A program made the position numbers and the translations under genes. This document shows, one piece after another, positions 46,363 through 56,077 of a stretch of DNA of 64,000 nucleotides. The DNA is from Fulvia fulva (Eukaryota > Ascomycota > Dothideomycetes > Mycosphaerellales > Mycosphaerellaceae): positions 4,836,001 to 4,900,000 of the forward strand of contig NC_063013.1 in assembly GCF_020509005.1 (NCBI RefSeq), in the 5' to 3' direction. The notes under the pieces are model-generated. The model did not search any database. It had not been told where the DNA came from and saw only the letters and a list, made by a program, of their open reading frames with translations. Positions within the stretch are counted from its first letter, which is position 1. Every line of letters starts with the position of its first letter.

Positions 46363-48579
46363 AGGATGGTCAGACCGACGGCGCCAACAGCAGCAAGGGC
46401 GAGGGCAAAGACTCCCCATCGAGCAATGGCAATGGCAAGAAGCCGGTGCCAAGCGAGGCCGAGAGGAAGACCATCCTGAAGGAGGTCCTGTCCGAGCTCG
46501 ACCACATCACCAAGGAGACGAATGAGCTGGAGAAGTACAGCCGCATCAACTACGCCGGCTTTCTCAAGGCATGCAAGAAGCACGACCGGAAACGAGGTGG
46601 ATCATACCGTGTGCGACCATTGCTGCAGGTGCGACTGTCTGCACTGCCTTTCAACAGGGAAGACTACGGTCCCCTGCTGTTCCGCCTGAGTGCCATGTAC
46701 AGCTTCGTGCGCACCCGCTTGGACGAGTCCGGCGACCAGCCAAAGGCGTTGGAAGATCAGCAGGGCAAGGAAGAGTACACCAGCCACAAGTTTTGGGTGC
46801 ACCCGGAGAACTTGCTCGAGGTCAAGACCTTGATCCTGCGCCATCTGCCAGTGCTGGTATATAACCCTCAGACATCCAAGGTCGCAGAGGGCAACCAACC
46901 TGATCCATCGATAACTAGCATTTACTTCGACAACCCGGCCTTTGAGCTCTACTCGAACAAGGTCGACAAGAATGCCGGATCTTCGCTGCGTCTGAGGTGG
47001 TATGGACATCTTAATGCCAAGCCGCAGATCTGGGTCGAGAAGAAGACGGTTCAAGAGGACAACAAGAGCAGCGAGGATCGCTTCACCACCAAGGATAAGT
47101 ATGTGCAGCGATACACCAACAATGAGTACCACATGGAGAAGCAGATCCAGAAGCTGGAAGATCGTGCTGGTGCGGAGAGTAACGAAGCTAAGAGCTTCAA
47201 GTCGTCAGTGGAAGAGATCCAAGCCTTCATCAAGAGGTACGAGCTGCAGCCTGTTGTTCGCGCGAACTACACGCGCACTGCTTTCCAGGTCCCTGGCGAC
47301 GACCGTGTGCGTATAAGTCTCGACACTGATCTTGCTTTCATCCGGGAAGATGCCATCGACTCCGACCGTCCGTGCAGAGACCCGAAAACTTGGCATCGTA
47401 CCGACATTGACAACAATGAGCTGGAGTACCCCTTCTCATCGATCAGGAAGGGCGAGATCAGTCGCTTCCCATTCGCTGTTCTCGAGATCAAGCTGCGTAG
47501 TACGCCTGGTAAGAGAAGCGCTGAGTGGATCCAGGATCTGATGAACAGCCATCTGGTAAAGACATCCCCCAAGTTCAGCAAATTCGTACATGGAGTCGCC
47601 CAGCTCTTCGAAGACTATGTCAACACTTTCCCATTCTGGCTCAGTGAGATGGAGACCGACATTCGCCGGGACCCGCAGCAGGCTTTCGAGGAAGAGCAGG
47701 CCAAACGACAGAAGGAGCGCGACGATGAGTTCGCTGTGGGTACTCTCCTGCGGACTTCATCAATGTTCTCTCCAGCGCAGAAATCTGGCGGCGTTTTGTC
47801 GCCTGTTGGATCTCCCTCCGTACCGAGCACATCTATACAGCGTAGCCCAGCATCACAACGGAAAGACGCAACACAGGCGCCTAGGCAGCAGCAGGCTACC
47901 GCCGAACCGACCCAAATGCAAGACACTGCAGGCGAAATCGATGACGATGATACTGGAACACACACGCACAACACAGAGCTCAACAGAACGCCTAGTGGTC
48001 TCAAATCTCTGTTCCCAACCTTCAGCACGTCAAAGTACGGCACATTCAAGCGTGGGAATCGGACGAAGCTGCCACCTGGCGTTGTCGAGCCTAAGAACTG
48101 GATCAAGGACCAGGGAACCAACAAAGTGGAGGGCAAGGTGTGGCTCGCAAACCAGCGAACGTTTATCAAGTGGCAGCACGTTTCGATTCTCCTCGCCTCG
48201 CTTTCTCTTGGTCTCTTCAACGCTGCCGGGCCTAACAATACTGTTGGCAAGGTTCTTGGTATCGTGTATACGTCTATCGCAGTCTTCGCGGCCGCTTGGG
48301 GATACTTCACGTACATGTGGAGGGCCAACTTGATTCAGAGGAGAAGCGGGAAGGACTTCGATGCTGTCGCTGGTCCGGTCATTGTCTGCATTGGTCTGAT
48401 CGTTGCGCTGATACTTAACTTCGCGTTCAAGGTGAGCATATCCTATCTATGTCAGGAAGAATCGATAGCTGACAATTTGGCAGCACAAAGCAGTCATGGA
48501 AGAACGACGAAACCAGGACGCCCACCTAGGCGTCGGCATCAACCAAACGCAATTCCTGGGCATGCATTCCGATCTATGA
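45990..48579 (+). CDS. VTC2: Vacuolar transporter chaperone subunit, Vtc2/Vtc3 type (SPX-VTC-TM)
   Basis: Exons 45990-48431 and 48484-48579 (52 bp intron, GTGAGC..GCTGAC..CAG) give 845 residues. SPX domain at about 1-205, with the inositol-pyrophosphate-binding Lys/Arg patch KACKKHDRKR (193-202), interrupted by a 20-residue Asn-rich tract at 105-124. VTC tunnel domain at about 267-545: SLRLRWYG (332-339), WVEKKT (348-353), YTRTAFQVPGDDRVRIS (427-443), VLEIKL (497-502) and KFSKFVHG (528-535), the nucleotide/polyphosphate-binding residues. Three TM segments lie at the C-terminus after a PPGVVEPKNWIKDQG linker. In yeast, Vtc4 polymerises and Vtc2/3 are accessory. RDPKTWHRTDID, the PPGV linker and the KVWLANQRTF block point to Vtc2/3 rather than Vtc4. 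It would sit in the vacuolar or ER membrane. VTC2 versus VTC3 is not resolvable. Confidence 0.9.
46302..46361 (+). repeat. (AAC)n microsatellite coding poly-Asn in the SPX domain
   Basis: About 20 AAC units with a single GAT interruption near the start encode residues 105-124 of the Vtc protein. The perfect tail suggests recent slippage and length variation between strains. Confidence 0.95.
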
Positions 48580-49963
48580 TATGCTTCATGGAGTGTTATA
48601 GTCTGTACAAATAGCAGTTTGTTTTGATGCAGCCGGATTGATGAGGATATGTACATAGCAACGCGATCGCAATAGATCGTGAGATAGCGACAGCTTGTCC
48701 AAATAAGTTCAACTTCAGTCATCCTCCCTTCATGGGCTGGAACTTCCGGGCATACGACTGCTTTAGGAAGGTCGTCTGTCACGGCGGTGGTGGTTCGAAC
48801 AAGCAAGCGTGTTGTTTCGAGAGTTGAACCAAGCCTTTGTTCGACGTCTTGGCTTGGCATGGGTGTATGGAATAGATGAAGCTGTTCCCACTATCCGGAA
48901 ATTTTCGCGGCAAACGCAGTCGGATTCCATCCGTGAACCAAGCTGAACGCCGCGGACCTTACTGTACCTCAAGACCGCGTATACGAGCATCCTCACTCGA
49001 GCGCACGGATATTAACGCTGCTGTCATCCTGGCTACCAAACGAGCCGCTACATTCATTCCTCTTCGATATTCACAAAGCACGATCGGGTCAGTGCGCCTT
49101 CCGGAAAGCATCGCAACGCCGACTACAACAGCTGTAATACAGTAATCGGGATCTCAGAATCAGAAGTAGGCCTTCATTCGCAGCCTTTGGTGTACAAAAC
49201 AGCCTCCTACGCCCACGTTTCATGTTGCGTACCGAACCGAAGTCTTTGGCGCTTCGGTATCAACACACCGAAGACACCGATCTCCTTTCATCAGAATTCT
49301 TCCGCTTCACATGGCTTGCAGTGCTTGCATCGAGAACAGCCTCCTGCACGGGTTCCTGCATAAGTGTGTCAGGTACAGCAGATCACTGCAAGACGGACCA
49401 CGATTTTTGTGGCCCCGGGTGGGGACCACGAACGAGCGCGTGTCGCCCTGTGCTACCTTCTATGCCACCAGATGTACCTAGACGCAGAGTGACCCACCTC
49501 GCTTCGACCTTTGCCGCTTCCTCGAAACGTCTTGCGCTACGCCCACTACTTGGCGTTCATCTACGCGGGCTACGGCCATGCACCGAGCACTTTCCGCTCA
49601 ATATACGCAGAGTACAGACATGCGGTGATGGCGGTCTGCGCGACCTCCTCGCGTGGGAGTGGCGTGCTTGACTGAACGATGTGGTCTAGTGGGTCTTCTC
49701 GTATTGTCAGCGCTTCTATTGTCGCAGATGCTGCTGATATATAGGACGACCTTTGCCCTGCGGTGGTACCAGTTCTCTCAAGCCAGTCTTCTCATCATCT
49801 TTTTGTTTGCTGTGCAGTGCATCTTTTGGTCTAGCACCATCTCACACTCGTTCTAGTTTCCCGGTGATACTGTCCATTCATTGATCTTACCTTTCAAACA
49901 GCTTGCACATACTACGACCGAACCAACCCTCGAAACCTCACACCCACGAACAAAACATCAACC
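48580..49963. other. 1.4 kb intergenic stretch, no supported gene
   Basis: Lies between the VTC stop and the AA9 start. Open frames exist (48876-49145 and 49222-49671 plus; 48447-48860 minus), but none has a domain, a biased composition typical of protein, or conserved-looking motifs. It holds the AA9 promoter and 5' leader, ending in a C/A-rich leader before ACCATG. A noncoding RNA or a fast-evolving small gene cannot be excluded. Confidence 0.5.
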
Positions 49964-51426
49964 ATGTCTGTCCTCCGCACCGCCGTAGGCCTCGCCTCAT
50001 TGGCAGCCTCCGTCTCCGCCCACGGCTATGTCCAGGGCATCGTCGCCGATGGCACTTACTACGAGGGCTACAACCCAAGTTTCCAATACCAGCAGACTGC
50101 ACCTTCCGTTGCTGGCTGGAGCGACCCGGAGAATCAGGCCAATGGATTTATTGCACCGTCTGCTTTTGCAGCCCCGGACATTGTATGCCATCTTTCGGCC
50201 ACCCCTGGTACCGCGTCTGCCACGGTTGCTGCTGGTGGTACGGTTGAGCTCCAGTGGAACACATGGTGAGTAATTCTGAAAGGGTACCTGCAGTTGTGTA
50301 TGAAGCCTCCAGCTTTGTTGCGACTGCATAGCTCTCGCTCATGGTTCGCCACAATATACTGACTCCCCATTTTCCTAGGCCAGAATCCCACCACGGTCCA
50401 GTCCTCGACTACCTTGCTCCAGTCTCGGCTGAGAACTGGTCTGACATCGACAAGACTGCTCTGTCCTTCTTCAAGATCAGCGAGGGTGGTCTCGTAGACG
50501 GCTCATCTTCTCCGGGCAGTTGGGCTTCCGATCAGCTCATCGCCAACAACAACTCCTGGGCAGTCACGATCCCGGAGTCCGTCGCTCCAGGAAAGTACGT
50601 CCTGCGTCACGAGATCATCGCTCTCCACTCAGCCGGTCAAGAGGATGGTGCTCAGAACTACCCACAGTGCATCAACTTGGAGGTCACGGGTAGCGGTACT
50701 GCCAGCCCTGAGGGTATCGCGGCTACTGCCATGTACAAGAAGGACGATGCCGGTATCTTGGTCAACATTTACACTACTGGCTACGAATACCAGATCCCTG
50801 GTCCAACTCTTTGGAGTGGTGCAGCAGCTGCAGCAAGCCAGACTGGTGTCGCCGCCACTGGTACCGCCGCAGCTGGAAGCGCAGCATCGAGCGCCAGCGC
50901 CGTCGCTACGTCTGCTCCAGCCGTCACCTCCGCGCCAGTGAGCACTTCTGTCGCCGCACAGAAGATGCAAGAAGAGACTGCCGAGCCAAGCTTCTACTCC
51001 GGCTCTGACTCCTCATCCACCGCCACCGCAGACGCCGGCGCCACAACAGCAACAACCTCTTGCACCACAACCGTCTACGTCACAGCCACTGACGCCGTAA
51101 CCGTCACCGGAGCAGCACCATACTCGGCAATCGCCACTCTCGCCTCCGCCATCCCATCCGAGGCTCTTACTTCCACCCTCCCCGTATACTCCGCTGCACC
51201 AGCCCCAACCGGCGGCTACGCTGGCAACGAGAACGGCACCATCCACTGGGGCGATCTCCCATCGAAGCCTCTGCCTGAGGGCTGGTGCCTGAAGGACCTG
51301 CTGCAGTGGGTGGCGTACCTGCTCAAGCAGAGCTGGACCAAGGGTGACCAGCGCAACCACGCTAGAGACTTCAAGGAGGCGGGTGATGTCAAGCTGTTCA
51401 AGAGCTTTGCGAAGGCGATGCTTTAG
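49964..51426 (+). CDS. Secreted AA9 lytic polysaccharide monooxygenase with long C-terminal extension
   Basis: Exons 49964-50265 and 50379-51426 (113 bp intron, GTGAGT..TAG, splitting a Trp codon) give 449 residues. A signal peptide ends at Ala19, so mature His1 (HGYVQG) is the first copper-brace residue. The second is His106 (SHHGP). His184 (ALHSAG), Gln193 and Tyr195 (QNYPQC) complete the active site. The catalytic domain spans about 20-245. It is followed by an Ala/Ser/Thr-rich linker (about 260-375), a [11 protein letters not shown] segment and a conserved-looking C-terminal module of about 55 residues ([18 protein letters not shown]..). No CBM1 is present. AA9 enzymes oxidatively cleave cellulose or related glucans outside the cell. 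The start has a good ACCATG context. Confidence 0.92.
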
Positions 51427-51779
51427 AGACGATGGGATTTGTTGTCGAGAATAACAGGAAGTGATGAGGTTTCATGGTTCGGTTTAGATTTCTTGTACTT
51501 GTATATATCATGATAGCTTTGGATGTACGCATAGCAAGCAGGCAGTACGATGGCGATGTATTTCGTGGATTTCTGCGATGCAGAGACTGACTCTGAAACA
51601 TCTCCACCTCTCAGGTATGCCGCGTAGGTCAAGCCATCATGTAAGACTATGTCAGCGAATCTCAAGCTTAATGCCGTGAAAACATATTTGTGCCTGGAAT
51701 ATCGCCAGCTGTTGACAAGTCTCACGCAAAGCACAAGTTCAAGAAAACTGGCCATACATCCTATAAGCCAGAACATATC
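51427..51779. other. Intergenic: AA9 3' flank
   Basis: AT-rich 3' flank. Antisense open frames here (51398-51607, 51423-51803) look incidental. It contains the upstream flank of the next gene. Nothing else seen. Confidence 0.5.
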
Positions 51780-52376
51780 ATGACGAATCCCATCACTTCT
51801 CAACCAAGCTCAGGCCTATCAGTCGAGCTACAAGGAACAATGCAAAGAACCAGCTCTCCACGATCAGGCGAGACATTTCCACCGTCGATGCAGCCAAATG
51901 AGCCCCAAGAATCCCAGCAGACAGCCGATATCGTCAAATCAAGCCGTCTCCTGTCCATCCCACCAGAGCTACGCCTGACCATCTATGAGCACTACTTCCG
52001 ATCCCACACTATCCTCTCCTCCCGACCAGCTATCCTCCAAGTCTGCACCCTAATCAGGAGAGAAGCAATGCCACTCTACCGAGCCCACATCATGACGAAC
52101 TGGACCGAACAACGTAATGCAGTACTCCAATCTACAACACTGCTGAAGACGGTTCGATTTACGGATCAGTGGAGGGTGTGCTACGACGAGACGAAGCGTG
52201 GCATGGAGAATGCGAAGGAGATTTCAAGGGCGGTGCAAAGGGACTTTAGACTCGAACAAGAAGAATTGTGTCTCAAGGACTTGTCATGGGAGATGATGTG
52301 GGTAGCGTTGTACCTTCGTGTGGTTGAGTCTTGGAGGCGGATTTTCGACGTTCCTGAGGAGTCCTCCGCGGGTTGA
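51780..52376 (+). CDS. Small 2EXR/F-box-like protein (1 of 3 in cluster)
   Basis: The first ATG of the frame is at 51780, giving 198 residues; the frame is open upstream but has no ATG. After a polar, probably disordered N-terminus (about 60 residues) comes LLSIPPELRLTIYEHYF, then ILQVCTLIRREAMPLYRAH. This is the pattern of the 2EXR/F-box-like families that are greatly expanded in Dothideomycetes (L..LP.E.R..IY, then C..IR.EA...Y). A predicted helical C-terminus is rich in Glu and Trp. Function unknown; family members are presumed to be adaptor or interaction proteins. It lies directly upstream of a paralog in the same orientation. Confidence 0.65.
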   Translation: MTNPITSQPSSGLSVELQGTMQRTSSPRSGETFPPSMQPNEPQESQQTADIVKSSRLLSIPPELRLTIYEHYFRSHTILSSRPAILQVCTLIRREAMPLYRAHIMTNWTEQRNAVLQSTTLLKTVRFTDQWRVCYDETKRGMENAKEISRAVQRDFRLEQEELCLKDLSWEMMWVALYLRVVESWRRIFDVPEESSAG

Positions 52377-52727
52377 AAGGATGGTAGTATTGCTGTGCGG
52401 AGGCCAAGCAGGTTTCAAATGTCTTGTCCAATAGATTCTGGCGAGTAGAAAAAGTCGTGCCCAGCATCAAAAATTTGTCCCTTAGATTGATAACAAGCGA
52501 AGCAAACTGCTCTCCTTCGCCACGCGGTTGAGTCGGGGGTTGAGGGATTGTGCACGAAGCGAGTCGGCATTCCAGGTGAATATCAATACAGCGCATAGTT
52601 AAATCGATATTGGGTGCTATAGAGACCCTATAGAATCTGGAAGGAGGATCATGTAAGCTCCAAACATCCAGACCATCTTGAGAGTTGCTGTAGGTCAGAC
52701 CGTACGCACCACAAAATTCAGACCACG
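52377..52727 (-). pseudogene. Possible remnant of a 2EXR-family gene, minus strand (weak)
   Basis: In the gap between two plus-strand 2EXR genes the minus strand keeps an open frame with protein-like content (FYRVSIAPNIDLTMRCIDIHLECRL, then FASLVINLRDKFLMLGTTFST). The sheet/helix style resembles C-terminal halves of this family. No start or 2EXR motif is found upstream: the frame runs antisense into the next gene. It may be a truncated copy or chance. Confidence 0.25.
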
Positions 52728-52789
52728 TGCACAACAGATCGGCCGTTACACCAACCCCCAACATCAGAGCAGACAGCCTCTCCACAAGC

Positions 52790-53326
52790 ATGGGCGGAGC
52801 AGCATCGAAACCACATGGACGCCAGGCCCTCGACCTCCAGACCATACTGGGTCACCCTCAACCCAAACCTCGCAAATCGATCCGCCTCCTCGATCTACCT
52901 CCAGAACTCCGTCTGATTATATACTCGCACTACCTCGCCACTCAAATCGATTCCATCAACTACAATCACACCCGCCCACCCTTGCTCTCGGTCTGCAGAC
53001 TCATCCGCGAAGAAGCAATCTGCCAGTACAAAAAGCTTCTCCTAACCCTCTGGAATGACAACTGCGGATCGATTCGTCAGACCTTGCGTATGTATCCGCA
53101 TTTCCAGGATTACAATCTCAAGGCGGTGATGTATTACGCCATCAGGCACGACATTGAGATGGCGGCGAGTTTGGGTATGTGGTTTTTGCAAGAGCTGAGG
53201 ATGATGGAGCGGGAGGGACAGCTTTGGGGCGGGGACCAGTGTCTGGGCTGTCGAGTGAAGCTTGAGCTTTTGGAACTGCGAATGGCGTTTTACAGGTTGC
53301 CGATATTAGTTGGTGAGGATGGGTGA
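52790..53326 (+). CDS. 2EXR/F-box-like protein with N-myristoylation-like N-terminus (2 of 3)
   Basis: 178 residues from the ATG at 52790 (upstream frame open, starting only at a GTG). The N-terminus MGGAASKP fits the Gly2/Ser6-Lys7 pattern of N-myristoylated proteins, which supports this start. The domain follows: SIRLLDLPPELRLIIYSHYL (about 31-50), then LLSVCRLIREEAICQYKKLLL (about 65-85), the same two blocks as in the upstream neighbour. The C-terminal half is helical (ELRMMEREGQLWGG, LELLELRMAFYRLP). The two are tandem paralogs, although the rest has diverged strongly. Biochemical role unknown; membrane tethering is an inference. Confidence 0.65.
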   Translation: MGGAASKPHGRQALDLQTILGHPQPKPRKSIRLLDLPPELRLIIYSHYLATQIDSINYNHTRPPLLSVCRLIREEAICQYKKLLLTLWNDNCGSIRQTLRMYPHFQDYNLKAVMYYAIRHDIEMAASLGMWFLQELRMMEREGQLWGGDQCLGCRVKLELLELRMAFYRLPILVGEDG

Positions 53327-53477
53327 TGCGCGGATGCTCGTGGCGTGGAGGAAAAGGGGCCTGTCGGTCGATCGGGAAGGGAGTACGCGGATCTGATCGA
53401 TACTGGTATGGATATTGGTATCCAAGAGGGGTATACTTTCCAAGATGCTCACAGTCCCACGCCTTTCATCTTCAGAT

Positions 53478-54330
53478 TCAAAGGCTCGAAATCTTCTTGC
53501 ATGCGCCTTTTTCGATCTCCGCAGCATCCTCCTCCAAAATCTCAAACAACCTCTCAAACTTCGTCCTCGCCAACCTCAAGTCCCTAAACATCCTATCTCG
53601 ATCAAAGAAAGGATCAATCGCCCTCTCCCTCCCACTCATAGCTTCCTGGACATAAAATTTGGCCTGAGGGAGACTCGATGTCGACGGGAAGACAACCTCG
53701 AATCTGGTCGCCTCGTTGCAGAAAGCCGAAGAGTCCCCGCGGATCCCGATCGACAAATCTGCTTTCGTTCCTTGGACTTCGGATTGTGTCAGGCGGACGA
53801 GCTCTGCTACGGCTTCGGGAGGAGCGCGTTGAGACCAGGTGAACCATTCGCCAAGGTAGATTATGATCTTGGAGGCGACGTTCGGCGCCATGTGTGCCCA
53901 TGAACGGATGATCTCGAGCGGCGGATCGACGTCTTGCCTGTCAGGTAAATCATGTTAGATGAAAATCGCTAAACCACACTCGTAGAAATGCCCTGACGGC
54001 GTGTGCCACGCTCATTAATGGCTCGCGCCCGTGTCTAGAAACATACCACTTCGCGTTGGTAATCGATGCCAACTTTGTATTCCGATCTAATATCACTGTT
54101 CGAACGACGAGTCGCGTGTGCGCAAGCAGAACTGGCATGGCTTCGGTGCGAAGTTGATGGCATGTTGACAAGAGCGCAAGGTGGCTGTTGCCCGGTCGTG
54201 GCCAGCGAGTCGTGAAAGGAGTACGTCTGCCCCAGACAAAGATGACATCGAGATCGCCTGGAGGGAAGACGTGTTCGAAGATTTGGAGTCGAAGTTCAGC
54301 GGGCAATCTATTCAGAATCGACTTGTCCAT
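53478..54330 (-). CDS. 2EXR/F-box-like protein, two exons (3 of 3)
   Basis: Minus-strand exons 54330-54047 and 53937-53478, intron 53938-54046 (109 bp, GTATGT..CTAAC..CTGACAG), total 247 residues. I chose this donor because it joins the two open frames (..NAKW + QDVDPPLE..); nearer GT sites give out-of-frame or very short introns. It starts MDKSILNRLPAELRLQIFEHVF, then LALLSTCHQLRTEAMPVLLAHTRLVV, the family pattern. The second exon gives VASKIIIYLGEWFTWSQR and a charged C-terminal helix (FERLFEILEEDAAEIEKG). It faces the tandem pair tail to tail. Function unknown. Confidence 0.65.
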
Positions 54331-54735
54331 GTTGATGTTGTGATCGTCAGGAATTGCACGTTTCGCAAGGTCTGCCACGTTCTCGCTGAGATCGGTGGAG
54401 AGTACGTTCGACGTAGAACACTTCAAGAGCGAGGCTGTACATACTTATAAAGTGCGAAGGTGCCAGTCGCGTTGGTTCCCGTTACATCGGCAGGTCCTCG
54501 GTCGGGCCAGGCATACCAGGGTGTATCATTTCCAGAGATCCTGGCAAAAGGTGGCATCACGACTCACATTCAGTTTTTGATATTGTGCATTCTGGTTTTA
54601 GTTGGTCGTCTGGACGCGCCTGTGTGCAGACATCTATTGGGTAGTATATACAGTGCGGCGGTTCGAGCGCGCAGGTGGTGGTATCACAGCATGTCCAAGA
54701 AGCCGTAGGTGGATTATGCACACATATCGTCCAGA
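54331..54735. other. Intergenic: upstream of the 2EXR gene, downstream of the carrier
   Basis: Holds the promoter of the minus-strand gene ending at 53478 and the 3' flank of the carrier gene. Open frames here are short and unconvincing. Confidence 0.5.
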
Positions 54736-55755
54736 TCATATCTTCTCCTTGACGTGGTTCGGTAGTACCCGGTCTTCGAATTTCCTCATGAGTTTGTTCG
54801 TCTGCTCGGCCAGCGACAGGGTCAGGATGGTGTGTGGTAGGATTCTGGCCAGATGAGCGAAGAAGCCCTTGTACACGGCGAATACACCCTCGGACTTGAC
54901 AGTCTTGAAAAGGCAGTCCAGCGCTCCGCTGTAGAGGTTTCCAGTCTGGTTGTACATCCGGCTCATGACAGTATCGGGTGGGTGCATCACGACACAGACC
55001 ACGAATCCCGACGCTGTCGAGGACATGAGATGCAGCGGCGCGCCGTCTTTGATGTCGAAGTTCCGTTGTAGCAGGCGTTTGGCGAAGAAGTAGGTGGGTA
55101 GCTGCACTGACGATCCAAATCCTGTCCGGACCATAGCAGGACCGACACCTCTCCACAGCCCTTTTATGCCCTCGGCGCCGTAGATCTGTCTCATGCCATC
55201 GGCGGCATTGCGATAGTGATGCTGTGTTCCTACTGGTAGGAAAGGAGAGAATGATTGTAAGCGTGTCTTGACTAAGAAGAACGGCGAGCCTAGGAGTGCG
55301 CCGAGGATGCCGGACGATGCGCCTGAGGCAATGTTGACGGGCAAGCTCTGCATCGCCTTGACGTCCGGGTCATGCATGTGTGTAGGCGATCGATGTAATG
55401 CTATCGAATTGAAGGACGTTCTTATGGGATCGTAGAAGCCCAGACGGCAGCCATTGAGGGTCATTTGGTAGACATACTATTTCAGATGGTCAGTGTTGTG
55501 CATGGCACGGCTTCCAGACATGACTGAACATACAGCACAGCCGAGACCTCTCAGCAGTCCTTTGAAGCCCTCATTCGTGTATACCACACGCACGCCGTGC
55601 AGCACACCTTTGTACAGTCGCGGCGCATCTTTCTTGGACTTCAGCTCTCCTTGCAGTTGTAACCGGATCTTGATAGTCTCGAAGGAATGTGTGACTGTCA
55701 CAGCACCACAGGCTGCTATGCCTCCCGCTATGAAGCTCCCAGTGGTTGTGCTCAT
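54736..55755 (-). CDS. OAC1: Mitochondrial carrier, Oac1-like (oxaloacetate/sulfate type)
   Basis: Minus-strand exons 55755-55534 and 55476-54736 (57 bp intron, GTATGT..CTGAC..TAG) give 320 residues, the normal length. Three about-100-residue repeats carry the carrier signatures: HSFETIKIRLQ (repeat 1), SPFFLVKTRLQ (repeat 2) and HPPDTVMSRMY (repeat 3). Further landmarks are GLLRGLG and GLWRGVGPAM. The N-terminus MSTTTGSFIAGGIAACGAVTVTH fits the Oac1/SLC25A34-35 subfamily, which moves oxaloacetate, sulfate or related anions across the inner mitochondrial membrane. Repeat 1 has Ser where almost all carriers have Pro (P-x-D/E-x-x-K/R). The start is the first ATG; upstream the frame is open to a CTG only. 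It is divergent from the Swd2 gene across 322 bp. Confidence 0.8.
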
Positions 55756-56077
55756 CGTCGCGACTTCCACCTCCAGTTCGGATGTACTGTACGATGACCA
55801 TTGCGTCGACTGCTATTCCTTTGCGCCGATCGCGGAACTACCCTGCCCCTGCCGCTCGGTTCAAGCTTCCGGGACCACGCCATCGGCATCGGCATTGGCA
55901 TCCGCATCCGCATCGGCATCCGCATCGGCATCCGCATCGGCATCCGCATCCGCATCTGAGCTTGAGCCTTTGCACATGCGCGTTCCAGGTTTGCCCTGTC
56001 GCGTGCGTCTTTGCTTTCTGCAGAGTGCAGACTCTTGTATCGAGGGCGTACTTAGATCTTGGCACCCATTCGACATC
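55756..56077. promoter_or_regulatory. Shared promoter region between divergent OAC1 and SWD2 genes
   Basis: The 322 bp between the two start codons must hold both promoters and leaders. It contains a CATCGG/CATCCG hexamer array and no long gene of its own, although the array makes four frames open by chance. The plus frame is continuous with the Swd2 frame, so a longer N-terminus is formally possible but reads as repetitive Ser-Ala. Confidence 0.5.
55881..55956. repeat. Hexanucleotide microsatellite (CATCSG)n
   Basis: About 12 units alternating CATCGG and CATCCG, with one CATTGG. It lies within the divergent promoter or the leader of the Swd2 gene. A GC-rich tandem array of this kind could shift spacing between initiation sites. 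Confidence 0.9.

Noticed and set aside
46017..46583. 188-codon minus-strand frame with poly-Val
   Set aside because: It is the antisense reading of the (AAC)n tract and SPX region of the Vtc gene.
45990..48579. Identification of the Vtc protein as the catalytic subunit Vtc4
   Set aside because: Catalytic-site residues are present, but the RDPKTWHRTDID block, PPGV linker and total length fit Vtc2/Vtc3 better than the shorter Vtc4.
49222..49671. 149-codon plus-strand frame upstream of AA9
   Set aside because: No domain, no signal peptide, composition like random translation of GC-rich DNA; kept only as part of the intergenic note.
53938..53979. Alternative 42 bp intron for the minus-strand 2EXR gene
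   Set aside because: Using the nearer GT gives the wrong phase; the GTATGT donor at 54046 joins both frames and has a canonical form.
55493..56077. N-terminal extension of the Swd2 frame
   Set aside because: The added residues come from the hexamer array and from sequence overlapping exon 1 of the carrier gene; Swd2 proteins are about 360 residues, which fits the ATG at 56078.
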